Shown here: in pieces, positions 33,426 to 43,600 of the stretch
Numbering within the stretch: the stretch's first letter is position 1
How the letters are laid out: the number at the start of each line of letters is the position of its first letter
From: Rhodothermales bacterium
GTDB lineage: Bacteria > Bacteroidota > Rhodothermia > Rhodothermales > JANQRZ01
Length of the DNA stretch: 64,000 bases
Assembly (NCBI GenBank): GCA_039944855.1
Contig: JBDUXZ010000031.1
Location: forward strand, 124,001-188,000
Reading direction: 5' to 3'
Position numbers and translations under genes: made by a program
The notes under the pieces: model-generated
Told to the model about the DNA's origin: nothing
Databases searched by the model: none
Seen by the model: the letters and a program-made list of their open reading frames with translations, nothing else

Positions 33426-34799
33426 ATGACGCAGAGCGGCCCTCCGTTGACCCCGGCCCAATCGGTCGCGCTCGACCTCTACGTCGAGCATCTCGAAGAG
33501 GCGGCGTTCCTCTACGAGCAGCGCCGCCACGGGCTGCTCGATGACCCCGATCTCGCGTGGATGGACCTCGCCGACACCGAAGACCGGCTCGAAGCGCACC
33601 TCGACGCCCTCGTGCTCGGCGGCGACTTGGCGCTCGCGCTCTGCCGGGAGCGAGTGGAGGAGGGCGATGCCGGGGAGCTGTACGCCGCGCTGTGCGTGTG
33701 CTGCCGTCAGCAACGGAAAGACCTGCTCGTCGCGGCGCTCGACAGCGTGGAGGCGGACGACGAGGAGCGGGTGCTGGCCGTGCGGGATGCGCTCGCCAGC
33801 GACCTGCCCGACGCATGGGCAGACACGTTGACCGATTGGCTGAGCCACGGCGACGTGTGGCGGCAGCGGGTCGTGGCCTACGTGATCGGCTCCCGCCGGA
33901 TCGCCGTCGCGCCGCGCCTCGTCGCCGCGCTGCCGGAGGCGGCGCCGGACGCCGTGCCCGACCTCCTCCGGGCGCTCGGCCGGGTCGGCACCGACGCCGA
34001 GCGGAGCGCGATCTGGAGCTACGTGCGGCACGAGCACGCCGCCGTGCGCGAGGCGGCGACGCTCGCGCTGCTCCGCCTCGGCGGACAGGCGGCGGTGAAG
34101 CACGCGGCGGTACACATCCCGGCTCCCTGGGCGATGCTCCTGCTTGGCGTCAGCGGCGGGGCCGAGCACCGCGCCGCGATCCACGCGCACGCCGCCGCCG
34201 AGGGCGCGACGCCCGACGGCCTCCTCGCGCTCGGCCTCCTCGGCGATCCGCAGAGCGTGGCTCTGTTCCTCGACTCCCTTCAAGACCCGGCGCTCGCCGA
34301 GGCCGCCGCCCTCGCCCTCCACCTCCTCACCGGGGCCGACCTCGACGAAGACGTGTTCGTGCCCGAAGAGATCGACGAGGACGAGCTGTTCGACGACGAA
34401 CTCGAAGCGTTCCGCCGAGGCGAGGTGCCGACCCGTCCCGACGGCGAACCATTCGGGACGACGCGCACCCGGCTATCGCAGGATCGGGAGGCGTGGGGAG
34501 CGTGGTGGGAGGGGCAGAAAGGACGGTTCCAATCCGGCCTCCGGTACCGGCTCGGCGAGCCGTGTACGCCGACGAGCGTCGTGCGCGCATTGGAGTCGAA
34601 AAGGATGCCGCGGAAGATGCGGCAACTGTTATCGGAAGAGCTTATAATCCGTTACAGCGCAGGGGCTTATTTCGAAGCTGATGCGGCGGTCGCTGCGCAG
34701 GGTCGAGGGCTCGGGGAGGCTAAACGGCAGGTGGCGCAGCACGACCCCCCGTTTCAGCCTGGACGGTGGTATCTCGCCGGCCGCCTCCTCACCGGCTAG
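33426..34799 (+). CDS. TIGR02270-like HEAT-repeat protein
   Basis: 457 residues. Characteristic start YVEHLEEAAFLYEQRRHGL and LADTEDRLEAHLDAL, then HEAT-like repeats in the middle (VPDLLRALGRVG, REAATLALLRLGG, GLLALGLLGDPQSV), an acidic patch (EEIDEDELFDDELEAFRRGE) and the end GRWYLAGRLL. TIGR02270 proteins occur in T6SS clusters near DUF2169/DUF4150 genes; function unknown, perhaps scaffold or chaperone. Last gene of cargo module 1, followed by a terminator. Confidence 0.75.
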   Translation: MTQSGPPLTPAQSVALDLYVEHLEEAAFLYEQRRHGLLDDPDLAWMDLADTEDRLEAHLDALVLGGDLALALCRERVEEGDAGELYAALCVCCRQQRKDLLVAALDSVEADDEERVLAVRDALASDLPDAWADTLTDWLSHGDVWRQRVVAYVIGSRRIAVAPRLVAALPEAAPDAVPDLLRALGRVGTDAERSAIWSYVRHEHAAVREAATLALLRLGGQAAVKHAAVHIPAPWAMLLLGVSGGAEHRAAIHAHAAAEGATPDGLLALGLLGDPQSVALFLDSLQDPALAEAAALALHLLTGADLDEDVFVPEEIDEDELFDDELEAFRRGEVPTRPDGEPFGTTRTRLSQDREAWGAWWEGQKGRFQSGLRYRLGEPCTPTSVVRALESKRMPRKMRQLLSEELIIRYSAGAYFEADAAVAAQGRGLGEAKRQVAQHDPPFQPGRWYLAGRLLTG

Positions 34800-34833
34800 C
34801 TGAGCATGCGGGCGCTAGTATTCTGGCATTCGC

Positions 34834-34854
34834 TAGGGCGGCTCGCCCTATTTT
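34834..34854 (+). terminator. Intrinsic terminator after the first cargo module
   Basis: Perfect 7-bp stem TAGGGCG/CGCCCTA with a 3-base loop, then TTTT. It lies 35 bases after the TIGR02270-like gene and 60 before tssF, separating the cargo module from the tssFGH operon. Confidence 0.7.
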
Positions 34855-34913
34855 GACCTCGCTGTTTATACACGGCCTACGCCTCCCTTGACGCCCGAAT
34901 TCGCCCAGTACGT

Positions 34914-36704
34914 ATGAGCCAGCGACGCTACTTCGACGAGGAGATGCGCTACCTGCACGAGGCCGGGAAGGCATTCGCGCGCGTCCACCCCGAGCAGGCT
35001 CGCTACCTCAACATCGATAGCGTAACGGACCGCGATCCGTACGTCGAGCGGCTCTTCGAGGGGTTCGCCCTCCTCACCGGCCGCATCCGCGAGCAGCTCG
35101 ACGACGAGCTGCCGCAGTACACCGAGGCGCTGTGCGAGATGCTCTTCCCGCACTTCCTCCGCCCGATCCCCTCGCTCGCGATGGTGTCCTTCCGCGGCCA
35201 GGCCGGGCGGCTCCGCGAGTCGGTCCGGCTGCCGCGCGGGACGGAGGTCCAGTCGACCCCCGTGGGCGAGGGCGTCACCTGCCGCTTCGTGACGACGCGC
35301 GACGTGGTCGTCCAGCCGTTCCAACTCGACGACGTCGCGCTCGCGTGGGCGCCCGACGGCACGTCGAGCGTGACGCTCACGCTTGGGCTCAGCGCGGGCG
35401 TGGCGCTCACGGACCTCGACCTCCGCTCGCTCCGGCTCTACTTCCACGCCGAGCCGGCGACGGCCGCGGCCATGCACTACTTCTTTACGCGCCGCGTGCG
35501 TGAGGTGACCGTGGAGTCCGGGCTTCCCAGTTGGATGACCGGCGAGTTCGCTCGCGGAGCCGAGACGGAGACGGAGGCGCTGACGCTGCGGGGGCAAGAG
35601 TGGATCCGGCCCGGCGGCCTCGACCCGAGCGAAGCCCTGCTGCCCCAGTCCGAACGGTCGTTCTCCGGGCTCCGGCTCGTACAGGAGATGCTCTGCTTCC
35701 GCCCGAAGTTCTGGTGCGTCGACGTGCTCGGCATCGACCGCTTCCAACCCAAATCCACCCCCGGCGCGCTCCGCATCACGGTCCGCTTCGACAAGGCGTT
35801 CCCGCAGCCGCAGCGCTTCGGGAACGAGCAAATCCGCCTATTCACGAGCCCCGTCATCAACCTGTTCGAGTCCGACGGCGAGCCCATCCGCGTGGACCAC
35901 CGGAGCGCCGAGTACCGCGTCGTCCCCGATGCCCGCCACCGCACCGGCGTCGAGGTGTACGAGGTCCGGTCGGTGACGGGGATCGAGGACATGACGGGGC
36001 GGCGGCACGAGTACCGCTCCCTCCTCTCGCCCGAGCGCACGGTGGGAGGGCGGACGTACACCGCCGACACCGGCCGCGGCTTCACCGACCGGTACGAGTC
36101 GACGATCACGCTTCAGGGCATCGCCCCGACTCCGGACGGGCAGCTGCCCGTCGAGACGCTCTCGCTCGAGCTGCGCTGCACGAACGGGACGGTCCCGCGC
36201 GAGCACCTCCGTGAGCGCTCGCTCGCCAAGCTCGCCGCGCAGACGGTGCGCGGCATCGAGGTGGAGAACTTCACGCAGCCGACGCTCATCCGCTACCCGC
36301 CGACGGACCGGCAGACGGACTTCTACTGGATGATGCTCTCGCACTGGTCGTTGAACTACCAGTCGGCAGCGACGCCGCAGGCGCTCGCGGGCGTGCTCAG
36401 CCTCTACGACTGGACCGACTCCGAGGTGAACAAGCGGCAGATCGAGGGCATCCGCGCCGTGCGGTGGGCCCCGAAAGAGCGCGTCCACCGCGGCGCGGTG
36501 TTGCGCGGGAGCGAGGTCACCGTCGAGCTCGACGAGACGCGGTTCGCGGACATCGGCGGGGCGGCGCTTCTCGGCCTCGTGCTCAGCCGGTTCTTCGCCG
36601 CCTACGCCACGATCAACTCCTTCGTCCACCTCACGATCGTCATGCTGCCGTCGGGCGAGCGGATGACGTGGGCGCCCGAGACCGGCGAGCAGCCCGTGCT
36701 ATGA
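34914..36704 (+). CDS. tssF: T6SS baseplate subunit TssF
   Basis: 596 residues, normal for TssF/ImpG/VasA. Start RYFDEEMRYLHEAGKAFARVHPEQARYLN is the family hallmark (wedge coiled-coil region), with DPYVERLFEGFA, LFPHFLRPIPSL, and late HWSLNYQSA, FADIGGAALLGLVLSRFFAAYATINSF-type segment. Forms the wedge heterotrimer with TssG. Its stop overlaps the tssG start in ATGA. Confidence 0.96.
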   Translation: MSQRRYFDEEMRYLHEAGKAFARVHPEQARYLNIDSVTDRDPYVERLFEGFALLTGRIREQLDDELPQYTEALCEMLFPHFLRPIPSLAMVSFRGQAGRLRESVRLPRGTEVQSTPVGEGVTCRFVTTRDVVVQPFQLDDVALAWAPDGTSSVTLTLGLSAGVALTDLDLRSLRLYFHAEPATAAAMHYFFTRRVREVTVESGLPSWMTGEFARGAETETEALTLRGQEWIRPGGLDPSEALLPQSERSFSGLRLVQEMLCFRPKFWCVDVLGIDRFQPKSTPGALRITVRFDKAFPQPQRFGNEQIRLFTSPVINLFESDGEPIRVDHRSAEYRVVPDARHRTGVEVYEVRSVTGIEDMTGRRHEYRSLLSPERTVGGRTYTADTGRGFTDRYESTITLQGIAPTPDGQLPVETLSLELRCTNGTVPREHLRERSLAKLAAQTVRGIEVENFTQPTLIRYPPTDRQTDFYWMMLSHWSLNYQSAATPQALAGVLSLYDWTDSEVNKRQIEGIRAVRWAPKERVHRGAVLRGSEVTVELDETRFADIGGAALLGLVLSRFFAAYATINSFVHLTIVMLPSGERMTWAPETGEQPVL

Positions 36705-37741
36705 CCGACGACGCCCCCATCGCTGAGCCTGTGCCGACGCCGCCTCCGCAGGCGGCCGGCCCCGCCGTGCCCCAACGCGGCATCTACGCCGACCTGTTCA
36801 AGACGGGCTATCGGTTCGACTTCTTCCAGGCCGTCCGCCTCCTCGAAGCCTACTTCCCCAACGCGCCAGAGCCCGGCACGAGCGCGAACCCGGCCTCCGA
36901 GCGCGTACACTTCCGCCCCTACGCCGCTACGGTGTTCCCCTCCTCCGACGTGCGCTCTGTGACGCTCGGCGAAGACGGGGCCGACGTGATGGTCACGTTC
37001 ATGGGGCTCTACGGCGTCGCCTCGCCCCTCCCGGTCTACCTCTACGAAGACCTCGCGACGGAGGCCGAGGACACGTTCCCGCTCCGGGACTTCCTCGACA
37101 TCTTCAACCACCGGCTCTACAGCTACTTCTACCGCGCGTGGAAGAAGTACCGCCCCGGCGGGAGCGCGGCCGGCACCCGCAGCGGCGGGACGGACCGCTT
37201 CCTCGCGATCGCCGGGCTCGGGACGCCGGGCGCGCTCGCCGGCGCGCCGGTCTCGGTCGCCCGCCTCGCCGGGTTCGCCGGGCTCCTCAACCGCCGCGTC
37301 CGCAACGCCGAGGGGCTGCACACCCTGCTCTCGGCCTTCACCGAAGGGCTGCCGGTTGAGGTCGTCCAGAACGTCCCGCGCCGCGTCCGCGTGGCCGACC
37401 GGCCCGCGCTCGGTCGCGGTGCCACCGCCGCGACGCTCGGCGGCTCGGCCCTCGTCGGCGCGACCGTCTACGACGTGGGCGGGAAGTTCCGCGTCGCCCT
37501 CGGCCCGATGGGCATCCAAGACTTCGAAGCCTACCTCCCCGGCGGACCGAAGGCTGAGGCGCTCGACTGGCTCGTCCGCCTCTACGCCCCCGACTTCCTC
37601 GACTTCGACGTGCTCCTCAAGCTCGAAACGCAGCAAGTGTCTGCCCTCCGTCTCGGCGACCGGAACGCCCGGCTCGGCGAGAACACGTGGGTGGGCCGCG
37701 GGGAAGCCGTCCTCACCGAACGCATCGTCACCTACTCCTAA
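36701..37741 (+). CDS. tssG: T6SS baseplate subunit TssG
   Basis: 346 residues, normal for TssG/ImpH/VasB. GYRFDFFQAVRLLEAYFP near 37-54, the PLPVYLYEDLA region, DFLDIFNHRLYSYFYRAWKKYR, and LAGFAGLLNRRVRNAEGL are typical. Translationally coupled to tssF. Partner of TssF in baseplate wedges. It precedes clpV by 11 bases. Confidence 0.95.
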   Translation: MTDDAPIAEPVPTPPPQAAGPAVPQRGIYADLFKTGYRFDFFQAVRLLEAYFPNAPEPGTSANPASERVHFRPYAATVFPSSDVRSVTLGEDGADVMVTFMGLYGVASPLPVYLYEDLATEAEDTFPLRDFLDIFNHRLYSYFYRAWKKYRPGGSAAGTRSGGTDRFLAIAGLGTPGALAGAPVSVARLAGFAGLLNRRVRNAEGLHTLLSAFTEGLPVEVVQNVPRRVRVADRPALGRGATAATLGGSALVGATVYDVGGKFRVALGPMGIQDFEAYLPGGPKAEALDWLVRLYAPDFLDFDVLLKLETQQVSALRLGDRNARLGENTWVGRGEAVLTERIVTYS

Positions 37742-37752
37742 CCTCTACGGCC

Positions 37753-40575
37753 ATGATCTCAAAAGACCTCAAGAAGCTCCTCCAGAAGCTCAACGGCACC
37801 ATGACGCGCGCGCTCGAAGCGGCGGCCGGGTTCAGCATTGCACGCGGCCACTACGAGGTCACGACGGAGCACGTCCTCGCCAAGCTGCTCGAAGCCGGCG
37901 ACGGCGACCTCCCGCGCATCCTCGACCGCTTCGACGTGGACAACGGGAAGGTGTGGGAGGCGCTTATGAATCGGCTCGAAGGGTTCAAAACGGGCAACAC
38001 CGGTCGCCCGGCATTCTCGCCCCTCATGCTCGACCTCATCGAGAAGGCGTGGGTGGCGGGCTCGGTCCACCACGGGGCGACGGAGCTCCGCTCGGGCTTC
38101 TTGCTCGAAGCGCTCCTCGAAGCCGAAGGGCTCCGGATGAGCGAGGTGCTCGACGCGCTCCAGCCGGTCAAGACGGAGGCGCTGCGCGAGGACTTCTACG
38201 AGATCGTCGCCGGCTCCGCCGAGAACCAGGCGTCCCACCGCGCGGGCGGGCCGCGGGCGTCGGGCCCCGGCAAGCCCGAGGGCGAGACCGCGCTCGACCT
38301 CTACACCGAGAACATCACGCAGAAGGCGCGCGACGGCAAGATCGACCCCGTGTTCGCGCGCGACAACGAGATCCGGCAGATGATCGACGTGCTCAGCCGG
38401 CGGCGCAAGAACAACCCGATCCTCGTCGGCGAGGCGGGCGTCGGCAAGTCCGCCGTGCTGGAGGGGTTCGCGCTCCGGCTCGCCGAGGGCGACGTGCCGG
38501 ACAGCCTGAAGGAGGTGGAGATCGTCGCGCTCGACCTCGGGCTGCTGCAAGCCGGGGCCGGCGTCAAAGGCGAGTTCGAGAACCGGCTGAAGTCGGTGAT
38601 CCAAGAAGTCAAAGAGGCCGCGAAGCCGACGATCCTCTTCATCGACGAGGCCCACACGCTCATCGGCGCGGGCGGCGCGGCGGGCACGGCCGACGCGGCC
38701 AACCTCCTCAAGCCCGCGCTCGCGCGCGGCGAGCTCCGCACCGTCGCCGCGACGACGTGGAGCGAATACAAGAAGTACATCGAGAAAGACCCGGCGCTCG
38801 AACGTCGCTTCCAGATGATCAAGGTCGACGAGCCCTCGGTCGACGACGCAGCGATCATGATGCGCGGCATCAAGGCGAAGTACGAGGACCACCACGACGT
38901 GCAGATCACCGACGCCGCCGCGCACGCCGCCGCGTCGCTCTCGGAGCGCTACATCACCGGCCGCCACCTCCCAGACAAGGCGGTCGACCTGATGGACACG
39001 GCGTCGGCCCGCGTCAAGATGAGCCAGTCCTCGAAGCCCGGCGCCGTGGACAACGTCGAGCGCCGCCTGCTCAACCTCGCCATCACCATGAAGGCGCTTC
39101 AGCGTGACCTCGACACGGGCCTCAACGACGACCAAGAGGGGCTCGACGCGCTCGAGATCGAACGCGGCGACCTCATCGCGCAGCGCGATGCGCTCATCTC
39201 CCGGTGGGAGCAAGAGCGCGACCTCGTCAAGCAGATCGAGGGCATTCGCCGACAGATCATGGAAGGCGTCGGCGGCGACGGCGCCTCGGCCGATCTCGGC
39301 GACCTCCGCGACGAACTGAACCGGCTCAAAGGCGAACTCGCCGTGATGCAGAAGGAGGAGGCCCTCGTCCACGCCGTCGTCAACGAGCACGTCGTCGCAC
39401 AGATCATCGCGGACTGGACCGGCATCCCCGTCGGCAACATGGAGCAGGACGAGGCGCAGATGCTGCTCCAGCTCGAAGACCGGCTCCGCACAGCCATCAA
39501 GGGGCAGGACGAAGCGCTCGATCAAGTCGCCGACTCCATCCGCACGGCGAAGGCGGGCATGGGCAATCCCGACGCGCCGATCGCCGTGTTCCTTCTCGTC
39601 GGGCCGAGCGGGACGGGCAAGACCGAGACGGCGAAGCAACTCGCCGAGCTGATGTTCGGCGGCGAGCGGTTCCTCATCACCATCAACATGAGCGAGTACC
39701 AGGAGGCTCACACCGTCTCCTCGCTCAAGGGCTCGCCTCCCGGCTACGTCGGCTACGGCGAGGGCGGCGTGCTCACCGAGGCCGTCCGCCAGCGCCCGTA
39801 CTCCGTCGTCCTCCTCGACGAGACGGAGAAGGCCCACCTCGACGTGATGGAGCTGTTCTATCAGGTGCTCGACAGCGGCTTCATGCGCGACGGCGAGGGC
39901 CGCGAGATCAACTTCAAGAACACGATCATCCTGATGACCTCGAATATCGGGAGCGAGACCGTCGTCGAGCTCGCGCGCGGGGCGGAACGGCCCGACGCCG
40001 ACACGCTCCGCGCGGCGATCCACCCGCAACTCGTCGGGCACTTCCAGGCCGCGCTCCTCGCCCGGATGAAGGTGGTGCCGTTCTTCCCGCTCGACAAAGA
40101 GGCGATCTCGAAGATCACCCGGCTCAAGCTCAACAAGATCGGGAAGCGGCTGCGCAACACCCACGGCATGGCGTTCGAGTACGGCGACGAGGTCGTCGAC
40201 CGCATCGCCGAGCGCTGCACGCAGGTGGACTCCGGCGCCCGCAACATCGACTTCATCATCGACCGGACGCTGCTCCCCGAGGCCTCGCGTGCGCTCCTCG
40301 CGCAGATGGCCGATGAGAAGGTGCCCGCCCGCCTCGAACTCGGCATCACCGAGCGCGGCGACTTCACCTACACCTTCGACGGCGTCCGCTACGGCGGCGC
40401 GGACGACGACGCGGACAGCGGCGCAGTCGACGGCGCGGGGGACGAGCCGGAGGTCGCGATCGCGGAAGAGCTCGTGCCCGACGGCAAGGCTGACGCTGCC
40501 GTGCCGCCCTCGTCAGGCGACGGCGAGGTCGGAGAAGCCGGCGAGCCCGAGCGGCCCGAGACCCCGGCCGAGTAG
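37753..40575 (+). CDS. clpV: T6SS sheath-recycling AAA+ ATPase ClpV (TssH)
   Basis: 940 residues. ClpN domain (about 1-160; ITEHVL-type TTEHVLAKLLE), first AAA+ with Walker A GEAGVGKSA (near 226) and Walker B ILFIDEAHT (near 296), a ClpB-like middle domain (about 430-550), second AAA+ with GPSGTGKTE (near 617) and VVLLDETEKAH. The end carries an extra acidic tail of about 60 residues after residue 880, not common in ClpV. Disassembles contracted TssBC sheath. The ATG at 37753 starts the usual MISKDLKKLLQKLN. Confidence 0.95.
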   Translation: MISKDLKKLLQKLNGTMTRALEAAAGFSIARGHYEVTTEHVLAKLLEAGDGDLPRILDRFDVDNGKVWEALMNRLEGFKTGNTGRPAFSPLMLDLIEKAWVAGSVHHGATELRSGFLLEALLEAEGLRMSEVLDALQPVKTEALREDFYEIVAGSAENQASHRAGGPRASGPGKPEGETALDLYTENITQKARDGKIDPVFARDNEIRQMIDVLSRRRKNNPILVGEAGVGKSAVLEGFALRLAEGDVPDSLKEVEIVALDLGLLQAGAGVKGEFENRLKSVIQEVKEAAKPTILFIDEAHTLIGAGGAAGTADAANLLKPALARGELRTVAATTWSEYKKYIEKDPALERRFQMIKVDEPSVDDAAIMMRGIKAKYEDHHDVQITDAAAHAAASLSERYITGRHLPDKAVDLMDTASARVKMSQSSKPGAVDNVERRLLNLAITMKALQRDLDTGLNDDQEGLDALEIERGDLIAQRDALISRWEQERDLVKQIEGIRRQIMEGVGGDGASADLGDLRDELNRLKGELAVMQKEEALVHAVVNEHVVAQIIADWTGIPVGNMEQDEAQMLLQLEDRLRTAIKGQDEALDQVADSIRTAKAGMGNPDAPIAVFLLVGPSGTGKTETAKQLAELMFGGERFLITINMSEYQEAHTVSSLKGSPPGYVGYGEGGVLTEAVRQRPYSVVLLDETEKAHLDVMELFYQVLDSGFMRDGEGREINFKNTIILMTSNIGSETVVELARGAERPDADTLRAAIHPQLVGHFQAALLARMKVVPFFPLDKEAISKITRLKLNKIGKRLRNTHGMAFEYGDEVVDRIAERCTQVDSGARNIDFIIDRTLLPEASRALLAQMADEKVPARLELGITERGDFTYTFDGVRYGGADDDADSGAVDGAGDEPEVAIAEELVPDGKADAAVPPSSGDGEVGEAGEPERPETPAE

Positions 40576-40636
40576 CACCGGCTCAGGGCGTCGATCGCTC
40601 TTCGTTTTTCTGCAATACTAGCTAGTCCAGAAGCCC

Positions 40637-43600
40637 ATGGCTGTCCCGACCTTTTCGCTAACCGTCACTCCAACCGCCGGCACCGCGACTGTTTTCTCGG
40701 ACATAACGGGGGACAATGGGCGCATCGAGTCGTTTGTAGGAGAAGATCATATTTCGAAGCTGTTTGAGTACCGGCTCAAACTCCAGTACACCTATGCCGT
40801 GGTAGCGGGGGAGCCGCCGCCCATCGACTTCAGCAAACTGGTCAACCAGAGCGCTACGCTCACGATGGTTCAGCAGGCTCTCAACGTCAAGGCCGTAGGG
40901 AATACGCCAGCGGAGTACGTCCCGACGACGGTGAACATCGAGGGCGTGCTGTCGAGCTTCTGCGTGACCAAGAAGGTCAGCGATGGCGTCCTCGCCTGCG
41001 AGGCCGTGCTCGTCCCGACGCTGTGGCGGCTCGGGATGTCGCGCGGCAGCCGGGTGTTTCAGAACCTCACCACGCAGGCGATCGTCACGCAGATTCTCAA
41101 TCAGGCCGGACTCACGAACTACGAGTTCAGGTTGAGCGCTTCCGCCTATCCGACGAGGGAGTTTTGCATGCAATACCAGGAGTCCGACCTGGACTTCGTC
41201 CAGCGCCTGCTCGAATACGAGGGGATCTTCTATTTCTTCGAAGGCGGGAAGCTGGTCTTCGCCGACGGTAAGACGCTGCCGCCGGTGGCAGATCGGGGAG
41301 GTGTGTGGTTCTTCGAACCGAGTGGGGCGATGACCCCGACGGACGACCAGGTGTACAGCTTCATCTACAGCGAGCAAGTCGTCCCCCATACCGTCACGGT
41401 GCAGGATCACGACTTCGAGTCGTTTCTGAGCGAGGACGACAGCCAATCGGGTACGGATGTCAACGCGAGCGGGGAGACGCATGCTCGGGTGGGCACCCAC
41501 CGGGAGCACGGCCGCTTCGTCGTTAGCAAGCGGAATTGGGTAGCCAAGCAGAGCGGAGACCCCAACGGCAAGCTCAGCACGGAGTCCGGGAGCACGATCA
41601 CGACCCGCGATACCGAGCTAACGCGCCTCGCTCGGATCCGTGCTGAGGAGCTGGAAGCGCAACGGAAGACGGCCACGGCGAAGTCGACGATCTCGCGCAT
41701 CCAGCCGGGGCACGTCATCGGACTCACCGACCACTTCCTCTTCGACGATTCGTATCTCATCACCAGCGTCTGCCACAGCTACGAAGCCGGGGCGTACAAG
41801 AACGGGTTCACGTGCCTCGCCTCGGCGGTGCAGTTCCGGCCCTCCCGGAGCACCCCGATCCCCCGCGTGCCCGGCATCATGACGGCGAAGGTGAAGGGGT
41901 CCGACCCCAACAACGACGACGCCGAGCCGCACATCGACGACGAGGGGCGCTACCGGGTTCGGTTTCCGTTCGATCCCAACGCCGCGTCGGCGGCCGAGCC
42001 GTCCCGCCCCGTCCGTCTCGCGCAGCCCTACGCCGGCAAGGATTACGGGATGCACTTCCCCAACCGCGGTGAGGTCGAGATGGTCGTCGCGTGCCTCGAC
42101 GGGGACCCCGACCGCCCCCTCGGGCTCTCCGTCATCCCGACCCCGTGGAAGCACGCGCCCGTCCCGAACTCCAAGCACGGACTCCGTACGCAGAACCCCT
42201 GGACGGGGTCGGCGGCGGGGTCGGCGGCGGGGATAGACCGGGAGGCGGCCATTTCCAAAGCGGGGGAGGCGGCGAAGGAGGCGGCCATCACGGCAGGGCA
42301 GACGGAGGTCCAAGCTGAGGCAGCGGCCGAAGCAGCGAGGACGACCACTAGGCAACAACTGGAATCGGCGGCGGCGTCCGACGCGACAGCGACGGCAGCG
42401 GCGGGACAGACGGAGGCTGCCTTCCCCTTCTTCGGGACGAAGAGCGTGATCCGGACGCAGCTCGGCCACCAACTCGTCATGGACGACGCCGACGGCGGAG
42501 CGAACGTCGGCGTCACGTTGCAGGTGGGGAAGAAGGACAACGCCACCGGGCGCAACGTGTACTGGAACAGCCGGATCGACATGGGCGGCTACCGACACCT
42601 GAGCGGGCTGGAAAAGACGCTCGGCATCATCAGCACGGCCGTCGGCTATTTCCGGTCCGCCTTCACCCGCGATTTCCCGGGGATGGCCTCCGAAGCGTTG
42701 GGGATCATCGCTTCGCAGGTAACGACGGACGACTACGTCGACGACACGTTCGGGAATACGACGCCCGTGGGGATCAGCATCTCCACCGACAAGGACGTGA
42801 ACGTCAAAGGCGGTGGCGGGGTGAACATCACCTCGCCCAACCTCTTCGGCATGTTCAGCAGCAGCCTCGTCGGCGACGACTCCAGCGAGAAAGAAGGGCA
42901 GTATCGGGCCGAGGCGATCTCGAAGTTTTTGGTCAACCTCATCTGGCAGGAAGTGATCAACGGCACCGCTGACGAGCTGATGGAGACGAGGGAGGACGAG
43001 AAGGCATACAAGAACAATCCCCGCGTCAATCCCAAGGTGAAAGCTGCGTTCAAGTGGAGGGAGAACTTCAAAGAGCAACGAGTCAGCGCGCTGCTCTTCA
43101 CCCTCCTCCAGCGCACCGGGGTCAACATTTTCTCAGCGGGGGAGCTGAAGATGGCCTCGCTCCAGAGCACGTCCGTCGCTGCAGGGCAAGGGGGGCTCGC
43201 GCTGAAGTCCTTCGGCGATATCGAGCAGAAAGCGGACCTCGGGATAGAGCTAAGCTCGCACCAGGGGATCAAGCTCACGACAAAAGGCCGCCCCTACAAA
43301 GGCAAGGGCGTGTTCAAGGTGCTCGGCAAACTAGGAGGGGCGGTGGCGAATCCGGCCATCGCGGCAGGGCTGAAGAAAGCCCAAGCCATGCTGAACAAGG
43401 GGCAGACAAAGCTCTCCAACCTCGGGTTCGACGAGAGTGAGATGTTCAGCATCGAGCTCAACAATGACAACGGGGACATCCTACTCCACACCGGCGGGCC
43501 AAAGCAGAAGGGAGAAGGGGACATCATGGCCCATGTGGAAGGGAAAGGCGATCTCAAGGCCTTCGCGAACGATGGGCAGGTTCACCTGTGGTCCGGCAAA

